Shown piece after piece: positions 55,377 through 64,000 of a DNA stretch of 64,000 nt. How positions within the stretch are numbered: the first letter of the stretch is position 1; the number at the start of each line of letters is the position of its first letter. Origin of the DNA: Podarcis raffonei (Eukaryota; Chordata; Lepidosauria; Squamata; Lacertidae); assembly GCF_027172205.1 (NCBI RefSeq), contig NC_070615.1:39540501-39604500 (forward strand). The letters are read 5' to 3'. The notes under the pieces are model-generated. The model saw nothing but the letters and a program-made list of their open reading frames with translations. It was not told the DNA's origin and searched no databases. Position numbers and translations under genes: made by a program.

Positions 55377-55892
55377 CAGAGGTTCCCAAGCTTTTTTCAA
55401 CCACTACCCCATTGGTACATCCCCAGTGCCCCCTAACCTATTAAAATATATATATTCAGAATAATGGTTTGCATGGCCCACTAAGGAAGGTAATCACACA
55501 ATAAAATTCAAAACTGCAACAATTACCGTATTTTTCCATGTATAAGACTAGGTTTTTTCCCTAAAAAATAATGTCAAAAATTAGGGGGCGTCTTATACTC
55601 TGGTCCATCTCCCCCCATTTTCTTAAATCGAGTCCTCCAAAATAGGGGGCGTCTTATACATGGGGGCGTCTTATAAATGGGAAAATAGGGTAATTGCACA
55701 TTCATTCAACATCTAGTTAAAACTATTAAGTTTAATTCAACAGAACTGATGAACTTGACACAGAGATACCAGCTTTTCAAAGTATGAAACTTTTACATCT
55801 CCCCCACCTCTCCCTTGCCTTTTAGCACCCCCAGATAATCCCATCACCCCCAGGGGGGCAGTCCTCCCCACTTTGAGAACCACTGCTTTGGA
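55377..55892. mobile_element. hAT-like element interrupted by a MITE
   Basis: The left end AGCAGAGGTTCCCAAGC and the right end on minus AGCAGTGGTTCTCAAAG are inverted repeats. The middle holds the MITE 55526-55690. Confidence 0.6.
55526..55690. mobile_element. CCGTATTTTT-type Tc1/mariner MITE with TA TSD
   Basis: CCGTATTTTTCCATGTATAA to GCGTCTTATAAATGGGAAAA, TAGGG, between TA dinucleotides. It has three GGGGGCGTCTTATA modules inside. Confidence 0.65.
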
Positions 55893-56002
55893 GCAAAGCA
55901 GATGGGACAGAGAGAGGTGCTATAGGCCTAGGCCTCCCTTATCGCTCTTTTACCCCCTTTAACTATCTCAACTTGTCTATGACAACAATGTCATAACTAT
56001 AT

Positions 56003-56148
56003 GGGATAGCTCAGTTGGTAGAGCATGAGACTTTTAATCTCAGGGCTGTGAGTTCGAGCCCCACCTTGGGCAAAAGATTCCTGCATTGCAGGGGGTTGGA
56101 CTAGATGACCCCTATGGTCCCTTCCAACTCTACAATTCTATGATACCG
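56003..56148 (+). mobile_element. tRNA-Lys-derived SINE with CR1 tail
   Basis: GGGATAGCTCAGTTGGTAGA (A box), CATGAGACTTTTAATCTCAG (TTT anticodon context), GAGTTCGAGCCCC (B box), then a CR1 tail ending CTACAATTCTATGATAC. Confidence 0.88.
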
Positions 56149-56299
56149 AATGTAAACGAACCATGAAAAAGACTCAATGAATTGAATATGGGGAAGCTAT
56201 ATGTACTTTTCCTTGTTTGTTTGTTTGTTTTGTAACACAAGAAAATCCTTAATAAAAAACTAATTAAAAAAACACTCTAAACTGAAAGAATGCTAGGCA

Positions 56300-56515
56300 G
56301 AGCAATCCTACACCCACTTATCCAGTAGTAAGCCCCATTGAGCTCCATGGAACTTACTTCTGAGTAGACAGAATGGCCCTGCAGTTGGTACCGTAAATGC
56401 CCTTCATATGTTGCTGGACTCCCAACTTCCATCAATAATAGGCAGCACAGGCAATGGTCAGGGATGATGGGTGTTGGAGTCCAGGAATATCCCATGGGCC
56501 ACAGGCTCCCCTTCC
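56300..56515. mobile_element. two adjacent MITE-type repeats
   Basis: The TTACTTCTGAGTAGA family (56305-56375) is followed by a CTACAACT-family copy (56395-56515, with GATGATGGGTGTTGGAGTCC and GGGCCACAGGCTCCCC). Confidence 0.6.
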
Positions 56516-56614
56516 CTGCCATGGTATTTGGCCCACTTCTGCAGCCAGATTTTTTAAAGCAAGAAAAAGTGTGTGCAGTCTAATTAAAACAATATTCATT
56601 GCTTCTGTAATTTA

Positions 56615-56816
56615 CAGTGGTACCTTGGTTTGCATACATTTTGGATTATAAACACATCAAACTCGGAAGTGCGTGTCCCGGTTTGCAACTTTTTTTGGAT
56701 TACGAACGAATTTTTTTTGGAGGGCCATTGGCGAAAGCTCACCTTGGGTTACAACCTGTTTGGGTTTACAAACAGACCTCCGGAACAGATTATGGTTGTA
56801 AACCAAGGTACCACTG
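56615..56816. mobile_element. Tigger-like Tc1/mariner MITE with TA TSD
   Basis: CAGTGGTACCTTGGTTTGCA and GTAAACCAAGGTACCACTG are inverted repeats between TA dinucleotides. Confidence 0.87.
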
Positions 56817-57489
56817 TATTTAATTACTTAAAACATTTCTACATGGTCCTCCCCGCCCCCATCTGAGCAGCTCTCCAAAGCTGTTTGGATAGAATGTCAA
56901 CAGACAGCAGCGACAACGCCATCAAACGACAACTCAGGAAATTTATTAAAGGGATCCAATTATTATGACACTGAGACCTTGCTAGGCCAGAGAAGCACAG
57001 GCTCAGTCGCGATCCTATACAGATTTACCTCAGTAGTAAGTCCTAAGCATTTCGGTAGGGCTTCCTTCAGGGAAACAGGCTGTTGAGAATCTGACTGTGG
57101 GAATCCTTTGGAGATGGCATGGTGCCAAGTCAGAGTGCTGGTCTATCTAGCTTGGCACTGTCTCTAATGATTGGCAGCAGCTGTCCAGCATTTTAGACCA
57201 GAGTCCTTCTCAGATCTACCTGGATGTGCCACATGTTGAACGCCGGACCTTATGAATTCAAAGCCAGTGTGATATCAATGCCAGTAATTTTCAGAGACTG
57301 CCTCTAGCAAAACCCGTGTTTTCCACGAACCCAGGAAAAGGGTTTAATCTGAGTCAGGAGACCACAAGCTTCAGCCACACAAATATTGCTTCTGCCAGGC
57401 AGATATTTTGAGGGAGAAACGAGCCCAGCGGCTTGGGGATTATGACTAACAATCAAGAGTGGCAATACAAAGACAGACAACGGAACAAC

Positions 57490-57682
57490 AGCATTTTGAA
57501 GCTGCCTTACAGTGAGACACTAGTCCAATCTAGCTCAGTAGTGTCTGCACGGACTGGCAGCGGCTCTCCAGGATTTCTGGGAGAGGTTTCTCTCCCAGCC
57601 CTACCTGGGAATGCTGAGGATTGAACCTGAGACCTTCTGCATGCAAGGCAGATGCTCCAGCACTGAGCTACTGCCCTGAGTC
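57490..57682 (-). mobile_element. Ala-tRNA SINE, full length
   Basis: The right end on minus is AGGGCAGTAGCTCAGTGCTG. The B box region is GGTTCAATCCTCAGC. The left end is TTTTGAAGCTGCCTTACAGT. A further partial copy lies at 57125-57245. Confidence 0.8.
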
Positions 57683-58137
57683 CCAAAGCTTGTCTCCCTC
57701 CCTGCAAAGCTCAGCCACAACACCCCTTACCCTTTTGCCTTCTGGAAACAACTCTATGCAACCCCAGATAAGAGCAAGTACTCACAATTCCAGCTCTCTC
57801 AAACACAGAAGACATTTAGATCTATCAGTCCCAGAAACACAGGCAGAAAAGAATGTGGAGACAGGAAATAAGCATGCTGTTCAGGCTTTGCCAAATGCAT
57901 ACTGTATAACTGAGCATGCTCGCACCTTGTCTTTTTGCTCACACACGAGGAGGCAAGTGCCAACAGCAGCTCAACAGCCCCGCCAGGGCTGCTGCCTCCT
58001 CCAGCCCCCCACCCCCACCCCCAATGTCAGAATGGAGGAAAGTAGAGCCATGGGTCCCAGGTCTGAGAGACAATGAAACCCATGGAAGTTTGAGGCTGCC
58101 TCTCTGTTTGGGCTGGCTGGCCCTTCAGTTAGGGGAA

Positions 58138-58515
58138 GGGCTGTAGCTTAGTGGTAGGGTACAGTGGTATCTCGGGTTACATACGCTTCAGGTTACACAC
58201 TCCACTAACCCACAAATAGTACCTCGGGTTAAGAACTTTGCTTCAGGATAAGTACAGAAATCGGGCTCCGGCGGTGCAGCGGCAGCAGGAGGCCCCATTA
58301 GCTAAAGTGGTGCTTTAGGTTAAGAACAGTTTCAGGTTAAGAACGGACCTCCGGAACAAATTAAGTACTTAACCTGAGGTACCACTGTATCTGGTTTGCA
58401 TGTAAAAGGCCCCAGGTGAAATCTCTGGCATCTCCAGGTAGGGCTGGTGACATCCTGATTAGTCACTGAGCTAGATGGATGAATGGTCTGACTCTGAATG
58501 ATGCCTCTTCCTAAG
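58138..58515 (+). mobile_element. Ala-tRNA SINE split by a Tigger-like MITE
   Basis: The head GGGCTGTAGCTTAGTGGTAG ends at 58161 and the SINE resumes at 58388 with TATCTGGTTTGCATGTAAAA, continuing to GAGCTAGATGGATGAATGGT. Confidence 0.82.
58162..58387. mobile_element. Tigger-like Tc1/mariner MITE with TA TSD
   Basis: CAGTGGTATCTCGGGTTACA and TACTTAACCTGAGGTACCAC, TG between TA dinucleotides, inserted in an Ala-tRNA SINE. Confidence 0.87.
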
Positions 58516-58531
58516 TTCCCTCTTGTATGCA

Positions 58532-58735
58532 TACCCTGCAAGTGTCCCGTTTTAAGCAGGACATCCTGGATCGCAGAAGCCAATCCCAGCTTCTGTTCGG
58601 ACCTCGGAATGTCCCGTTTTTCAGTCTAGTGTTCTGCTGCGACCCTGCTGACAATCACCAGAGTGCCAGACTGGAATGCACGCCCCTCCCGACGTCCCAA
58701 TTTTAGGGACGAAAATGTTAGAAGGTATATTGTAC
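58532..58735. mobile_element. TACCCTGCAAGTGTCCC-type MITE
   Basis: The left end ATACCCTGCAAGTGTCCCG and right part CGACGTCCCAATTTTAGGGA with ATGTTAGAAGGTAT form a loose inverted pair related to the CCCTCCAA element. Confidence 0.5.
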
Positions 58736-58839
58736 CTTCTCCTAGATGAGCTATCTTCCCAGGTGAATGAGCCCCATAGTGCTAATTCCGCATCTCTTTC
58801 TTCCAGTGTGAGATGGAGTCACCAGTTTCTCTTAGGTCA

Positions 58840-59115
58840 GGGCCAGGGAACATTTTCCAGCTCAAGGGCCACATTCCCTTGTGGGTAACCTTCTGAGGGC
58901 CACATGCCATTTGTGGACACGGTGAGAAGCAAATTTTACCTTTGTACAGCAGATTAGTTTCAACAAACCGTCCCACAGCTCCCTCTAGCCTCCATCCAGA
59001 CAAGCAGGAAGCATGATCAGCATTCTGGGGCACCTTCCAGCCAGGCAAAGCAGAGCCAGAGAGGGGTGTGGCCTGGCAAAAGATCTGAAGGCCATCTAGA
59101 GCGGCCTGGAGGGCC
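58840..59115 (+). repeat. GGGCCACA-type non-autonomous element, fullest copy
   Basis: GGCCAGGGAACATTTTCCAG, AAGGGCCACATTCCCTTGTG, AATTTTACCTTTGTACAGCA, CAGACAAGCAGGAAGCATGA, AAGGCCATCTAGAGCGGCCT. Confidence 0.6.
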
Positions 59116-59218
59116 TAGTTGAACATGCAACTCATCCACTTGGTCCCAACCAGCTAACCTCCATGCTGCACCTGCTTCCTGCCCAGAACACATCCTTTTC
59201 TTCCCAATATTACTCAAG

Positions 59219-59345
59219 ACCTACCTGCATATATCTGCCATCTTCTTCAGGCTTCATCTTTGCCCCCAGCATATCCAGATCCTGGTGTCTCTCTCTGCCC
59301 TCAACAGCCAACAAAGACATGATCTGTTCGTTCAGTAAGGATAAT
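59219..59345 (-). other. diverged second copy of SYT17 first-exon region
   Basis: On the minus strand this stretch resembles the SYT17 exon 1 region at 53261-53385. Shared blocks are a 5' UTR segment around TGTTGAGGGCAGA, GAAGATGGC, a TATAT run, and CAG followed by GTAGGTCT. Its ATG reads ATGGCAGATATATGCAG, which is 17 nt to the donor against 15 in exon 1, so splicing to the microexon would put it out of frame. It could be an alternative non-coding first exon or a decayed duplicate. Confidence 0.55.
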
Positions 59346-60229
59346 CATCTCTCCTCTCTCTCTCACGAACTGGGCAGCCACCTGCAGTCCTCGTAATGGA
59401 TTTCACTTTAGGGTCCACTCTCTTGTTCCCTGTCGCCCGCTGTTCCAGCATGCAAGGCTCTCTCCTCTTGGAGGGGTGGGTTCCCCCTTGCCCCCAGTCA
59501 CTGCATGAATCCACAGACACCCATTTCTTCTTGCTTCTCCTTGGCACGTGGCAAATTTCCCCTAGCTTGTATTGGCACCCCAAGTACGGTGGGTTTTTTT
59601 TGGAAACTTGGATTCCCTTCTCTCTCCGTGCATTTTTTTTTTTTTAAAGGAGAACTCGGTTTAAAACCCCAAGGATGCATCAGGAGGAAGCATCTCCTGG
59701 AAACAGAAGCACTCCATCTGTCTGTTGGCAGATGGAGGAGTTGCCAAATAGCAACACGTGGGAGGGTCAACGCAGAGAGGGAGAGGGAGTTTGAAGGGAC
59801 ATTTCAGCAACCAAACAGGAAATCTTGGCTCCCTGGCAAACTGTCATGGATACAACAGATTGAGAACGATTGGGGTGTTAAAACTATGCAGAGAGGTAAC
59901 CAATGTGAAATTTACATACAGTTTGATCCAGCTCAACTCATTTAAGTACTGAATTTGTGATATGACAGCAGCAGAAGCCAAATCTACTTGATACTTAGAG
60001 CCCATCCAGATGTCTTCTTGTGCATTTTGCGTTCATGAAAGCATCAGGGCAGGTATCCGCAATCCCACACTTTCGATAATCTTTGCACCTGCAAAAGTTT
60101 TAGGGTAGGCATGCTGCTTTGTTTGCCAATCAGTGTGTGCCCTGTAACTTCCTGCTGTAACTTTTTACATCACAACCGTTTGTAAAATTTATTTCGTAAA
60201 ATTCACACATCACTTGATTGCAAAAGGCC
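59346..60229. other. upstream region, no recognised gene
   Basis: Mostly single-copy-looking sequence beyond the second first-exon copy, with a T-run at 59631-59645. No exon of the neighbouring gene expected from mammalian synteny is recognised. Confidence 0.4.
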
Positions 60230-60655
60230 TCAAAGTGGCTTACAAAAAAAATACACCAATGAAACTGTTGGTAAAAAACAAAACAACTATTTAAAACATT
60301 GAAAAAATTAAAACCAGCAATAAATTAAAAGCACACCAGCATTCCAGATATCTGGATAAGTTTGTCTGAACAAAAATGTTTTTAGCAGGAGCCAAAAAGA
60401 GTATAGTAAAGGTGCCTGCCTGGGATTCATAGACGGGGAGTTCCAAAGTGTAGGTCCTGCCACATTAAAAGATTGATAACAAATATGGACCACAAACTGA
60501 AGTGTTTGGATTGAGTGAACATATAAACAGTAAGGCGATCTAGCAGGTAAACTGGTCCCAAGTTGTTAGGGCTTTATATACTAATAGTAACACCTTGAAC
60601 CTGGCCCAGCAGCAAATTGGCAGCCAGTGCAGATTTCTGAGCAGATATGTCATGT
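60230..60655 (-). mobile_element. L2/CR1-type LINE ORF2 end and 3' tail
   Basis: On minus a protein fragment FNVAGPTLWNSPS, preceded by the conserved segment CACTGGCTGCCAATTTGCTG and followed by a T-rich tail. Confidence 0.7.
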
Positions 60656-60662
60656 GCTGACA

Positions 60663-60786
60663 AGGGACCATGAGGATCATCTAGTCCAATCCCCTGCAAT
60701 GCAGGAATTGCTTTGCCCAATGTGGGGCTTGAACCCACAACCCTGAAATTAAGAGTCTCTTGCTCTATGACTGAGCTATCCCACAG
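60663..60786 (-). mobile_element. tRNA-Lys-derived SINE with CR1 tail
   Basis: On minus it reads TGGGATAGCTCAGTCATAGA, GGTTCAAGCCCC, then GCATTGCAGGGGATTGGACT with the last CR1 bases missing. Confidence 0.82.
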
Positions 60787-61540
60787 ACATTCTGCACCAA
60801 CTCCAGCTTCCAGATCTGGTGCAAGGGAAGCCCCACATAGAGCATCTAAACTATTTCAGTTTGTTTTGTCCCACACTATAGTGAAAAAGTGCCCCCTCCA
60901 GGTGGCAATAATGCAGCAACACTCGGGAAGCATTGCAGAACAACTAATAAAGCACAATGATGTGTTGGCTCTCCAGAACAATGTGTGGATGGTCCACCAC
61001 GAATTCATTATTGCTACATCAGTGGCACGTTGCAGAATATACCGTTTGCTTGTTTATAAGAAGAAACCAGTCTGGAGGGACCTGTAGTAACCTTTGACCT
61101 GGAATCTCTTCCTTTTCCAAACCACCACTGCAGTTGTTACTCGTTGTATCGCACTAATGAACATGTTCTGGGTATGACTTATACCCTTGGGGTTGGTCTG
61201 GAGGCAGCAGCTGATGCAGAACACAGCAGCTACGTTGATTACGGGGACAAACAGTTGTGACTTCCCCCAAAGAATTCTGGGAACTCTCAGCACCCTTAAT
61301 GAACGACAGCTCCCACAATCCTTTGGGAGCCATGACCTTATAAAGTGGTATCGCAGCACTTTAAATGTTTGGTGTAACTGTGGCCTTAGTCACAAGGGAC
61401 GCAGGGCTGGTGGGCTGGTCTCAGGCCTTCTGCCCCACCCTTGCATTTGACCTCTCCTCAGCACCTTTCATCTTTGCTTTTTTTTGCCAAGCAGAAAGGG
61501 AACACCTTTTCTCATGGGTATTCACAAACTTTGATTTTTC

Positions 61541-62608
61541 TTTTTTTTAAAATAATATTTATTACTTTTATAGATTACAAAAAGGGAAAAGAAAAAAAGA
61601 AAAGGAGAAAAAGGAGAAAAAGCAAAAGAGAAAAACCCAATACAATACAGTATATAGACAATGCAAAACACAACCTAAACTCAAAACTAAACACATTAAA
61701 CTAAACTAAACAAAACCCACTCCCTAACCTTAACCCTAAATAAAACAAAACAAAAACAACTTAAAAACATACATCATCCCTTTTCCGTACTCTATCTTTC
61801 ATTCCCTTGTTTCCTCGACCTCCTCTCACCTCCCTTTTTGTATTCCACTTCTATTAATTGTTTCAGCAAATCCTTTCCATCTTTCTCCATTTTCTATCAT
61901 ATTGTAAATAACATATTTTTTAACCTTCTTTTCCATTAAAACTAAAATACTTATATATGCTTAACTCCTTATAACATTTCTGCTAAGCACATAAAAAATC
62001 ATTCCACCATTTTTCTATCACTCATTAGTTTTACCATATGTCTATATATAAACTTTAAATTTTCCAATCTTCTTCCATCATCTCCTCTCCCTGGTTTCGG
62101 ATTCTGCCAGTCCTTTCCGTCAACTCCATAAAGTCCATCAACCTGGTGATCTTATGTCCGAGGCTCTTAACTCTTTTCCAAGTCCCTTCTGCAGGTCTTC
62201 TTCATTTTCTTTAATGCTAAAGAGCAAATCTCGGGGAAACTCCAACCTATCAATACTTTTCTTCCTTCTGAACAGGTCAGCCAAATTTCCATAGTTGAAG
62301 CTAAAGTCCATAAAGTATTTCAGGACATATTTCAAGATTCCTCCAAATCCAAAGGCCCCCAAAACTTCAATCTCCTCCAAGCCCAAGTCCATGTCCCAGA
62401 AGTCAGTTAATCCCTGCATAGAGGGATCTTTCCAACTTTCCTTCTTCAGTCCAAGCCGGGATCCAATCCTCAAAGTCTGACTTTTCCTAGATTCAATCAT
62501 AAAAGGCCTCAACTTATAGTCCTCAATTTGCTTCTGTAAAGCCACGGATCCCGCTTGTATTACTTTATGTTCAACAACAGCAGCTTTCTCCTTCTCCTCC
62601 TTCTCCTC
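61541..62608 (-). mobile_element. HAL1-like retroelement, copy C, 5'-truncated with TSD
   Basis: The insertion is flanked by a perfect 18-bp duplication CACAAACTTTGATTTTTC (61523-61540 and 62609-62626). The element reads on minus from inside the ORF to the 3' poly(A)-like end at 61541. The insertion site on minus is TTTT/GAAAA, L1-endonuclease-like. The 3' half matches copy A closely. Confidence 0.85.
62138..62608 (-). CDS. ORF of HAL1-like copy C, truncated at its N-terminus
   Basis: About 156 codons are uninterrupted, from the KEKAAVVEHKV region to LRASDIRSPG and stop. They share roughly four fifths of residues with copy A by eye, including GSRLGLKKESWKDPS and QKGLGK. The coiled-coil part is lost to 5' truncation. 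Confidence 0.65.
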   Translation of the reverse strand, partial: EEKEEKEKAAVVEHKVIQAGSVALQKQIEDYKLRPFMIESRKSQTLRIGSRLGLKKESWKDPSMQGLTDFWDMDLGLEEIEVLGAFGFGGILKYVLKYFMDFSFNYGNLADLFRRKKSIDRLEFPRDLLFSIKENEEDLQKGLGKELRASDIRSPG

Positions 62609-63059
62609 CACAAACTTTGATTTTTCAAAACTATTTGTATGTGTGTATACACACCAGGTTTTGTTTTGTTTTAAATAAGCTGTTAGTTGACACTATTGCT
62701 TAACACAGAGAAGGGTAGGATTTCCCACTAGTTCCGCTCTTTCTTGTGGACTAGAAGAGTGCTTTCAAAGGAGCCAGTGCAGCACCTCTGGGGACCGGAT
62801 TGCGGAAGGGTGACATCTAGAGGGGAAAATACTGAGCTGCACAGAGCTGAATTTTCCCAACTCCCACTTTATACTGAATGGAGGTAGCGAACCACCAGGT
62901 CTGGTTCCAGGTTTAAGGGAGCTGTGGGCAAAGTGCCATCTAGTGGGGCCCTCCCTCCTCTTTCAATGGGCTCTGGAGGGCATAGGTGGTTGTGGCAGCC
63001 ATGCTCCAAGCAACGGTTGGGTCTGTTGCCACCCTTCCTCAGAGGGGATGAGTGAACCT

Positions 63060-63335
63060 ACCAGGTTCAGTTTCTCTCAGCGTCTCATTTTTCTAGCCTT
63101 CAGTTCAGCCTCCACATTTCTGCAGCAATTTGGGGTTTGCTTGCTTGTTTTAAATCCTCGTGAAAATTCACCAGTATTTTATGGCAAATGTCTCCCAATA
63201 AGCACACTTTTCATGCAGTTTTGACTGGTAATACGCATCTTTGCAAGCCATTTCCCCTATCAGGAGGCACTTTAGTATGCAATTTTCACCAGTGTTGTGC
63301 ATACATTTCCTTAATATATTATTACACGCCACCCA
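63060..63335 (+). repeat. AT-rich CACATTTTTGCA-family dispersed repeat
   Basis: GTTTCTCTCAGCGTCTCATT, ATCCTCGTGAAAATTCACCA, TGTCTCCCAATAAGCACACT. Confidence 0.65.
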
Positions 63336-63484
63336 ATCTCTTAAGAGTGAGAGGCTCCAAGCTCTTTGCCCAGGGTTTGGTTTCCTTGGAATGAAGGTCA
63401 GCATAGTCTGTGGTGTCTTTAGGATAGATGCTTTTACCTACATAGCCTAAGCATAGGATGGAGTGGGGATCCAAAGAGTCTAAC

Positions 63485-63585
63485 ATCATCTAGAGGATTA
63501 TAACTCCGATGAACCCCAGGCAGCATGGCCAGTGGTTTCGGATGGTGTGCCTTGTACTTCAGAAACATCTGGAAGGTTCACCATC
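63485..63585. mobile_element. CTACAACTCCCATCA-family MITE, diverged
   Basis: CTAACATCATCTAGAGGATT and AACATCTGGAAGGTTCACCA bracket GGCAGCATGGCCAGTGG. Confidence 0.5.
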
Positions 63586-63821
63586 ACTGTTTTAGCTCTT
63601 CCTTGCCACTTGTCATTCCCTCAATTCCTGATGTTCAGACTCAAGCGCTTATACTTAAGCAGCCAAACCAGCACCAGCAGGGCCTGTGCGTCTCATTTTG
63701 CCATCTGAGGCAAAATGGGGAGTGCCGCCCCACCCTGCCCTGTTGCTGGCAAGATCTTTCCACCTCAGGTGGCTGCTTCATTTTGCCTCATGGTTGGGCC
63801 AGGCCTTAACACCACCCAAGC

Positions 63822-64000
63822 ACTCATATATTATTATAATTATTATTACATTTATATACCACTTTTTCTTCCAAGGAGCTCAAGGTGGTGTACATGGTTC
63901 TCCGCCTCCCCATTTCATCCTCACAGCAACCCTGTGAGATAGATTAGGCTAAGAGATGATGACTGGCCCACAGTCACCCAGTGAGCTTCATGGCTGAGTG
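63822..64000 (-). mobile_element. tRNA-derived MIR-like SINE, cut by window end
   Basis: The L2-type tail CCACTTTTTCTTCCAAGGAG, then the core GTCACCCAGTGAGCTTCATG, GCTGAGTG. The tRNA head lies beyond 64000. Confidence 0.75.

Overview
The window is vertebrate nuclear DNA, almost certainly from a squamate reptile (lizard). The evidence is three full-length Sauria SINEs, a BovB (RTE) LINE end, CR1/L2-type LINE ends, CR1-tailed tRNA-Lys SINEs, an Ala-tRNA SINE family and many palindromic MITEs. Only two host genes are recognised. Both are on the minus strand and both have a complete coding sequence that can be traced exon by exon.

SYT17 (synaptotagmin-17, B/K protein) runs from the ATG at 53281 to the TGA at 24667. 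Eight coding exons join without any frame conflict into 475 codons: a Cys-rich N-terminus, a Ser/Thr-rich linker, C2A and C2B. Exon 1 encodes only MAYIQ and exon 2 is an 18-nt microexon encoding LEPINE. CLEC19A (secreted C-type lectin-like protein) follows head-to-tail, from the ATG at 15844 to the TAA at 6690. Its five exons join into 187 codons and include a signal peptide and the lectin motifs. The order SYT17 then CLEC19A on one strand matches the mammalian order as I recall it.

Layout: 1-2010 is a retroelement; 2011-6450 is intergenic repeats; 6450-15844 is CLEC19A; 15845-21924 is intergenic and holds three tandem hairpins, nested MITEs and a LINE fragment; 21925-53281 is SYT17 with repeat-filled introns; 53282-64000 is upstream of SYT17 and holds a candidate promoter with a CTCF-like site, a diverged second copy of the first exon near 59.2 kb, and more repeats.

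The most interesting items are: (1) a short L1-like, HAL1-type element present three times (1-2010, 36324-38517, 61541-62608). It has a conserved ORF, no reverse transcriptase, a poly(A) tail and perfect target-site duplications. (2) The SYT17 microexon. (3) The duplicated SYT17 first exon with its own ATG and splice donor in a different phase. (4) Three tandem imperfect hairpins at 17.9-18.25 kb. All identifications come from reading the sequence and from memory of the families; no search was run.
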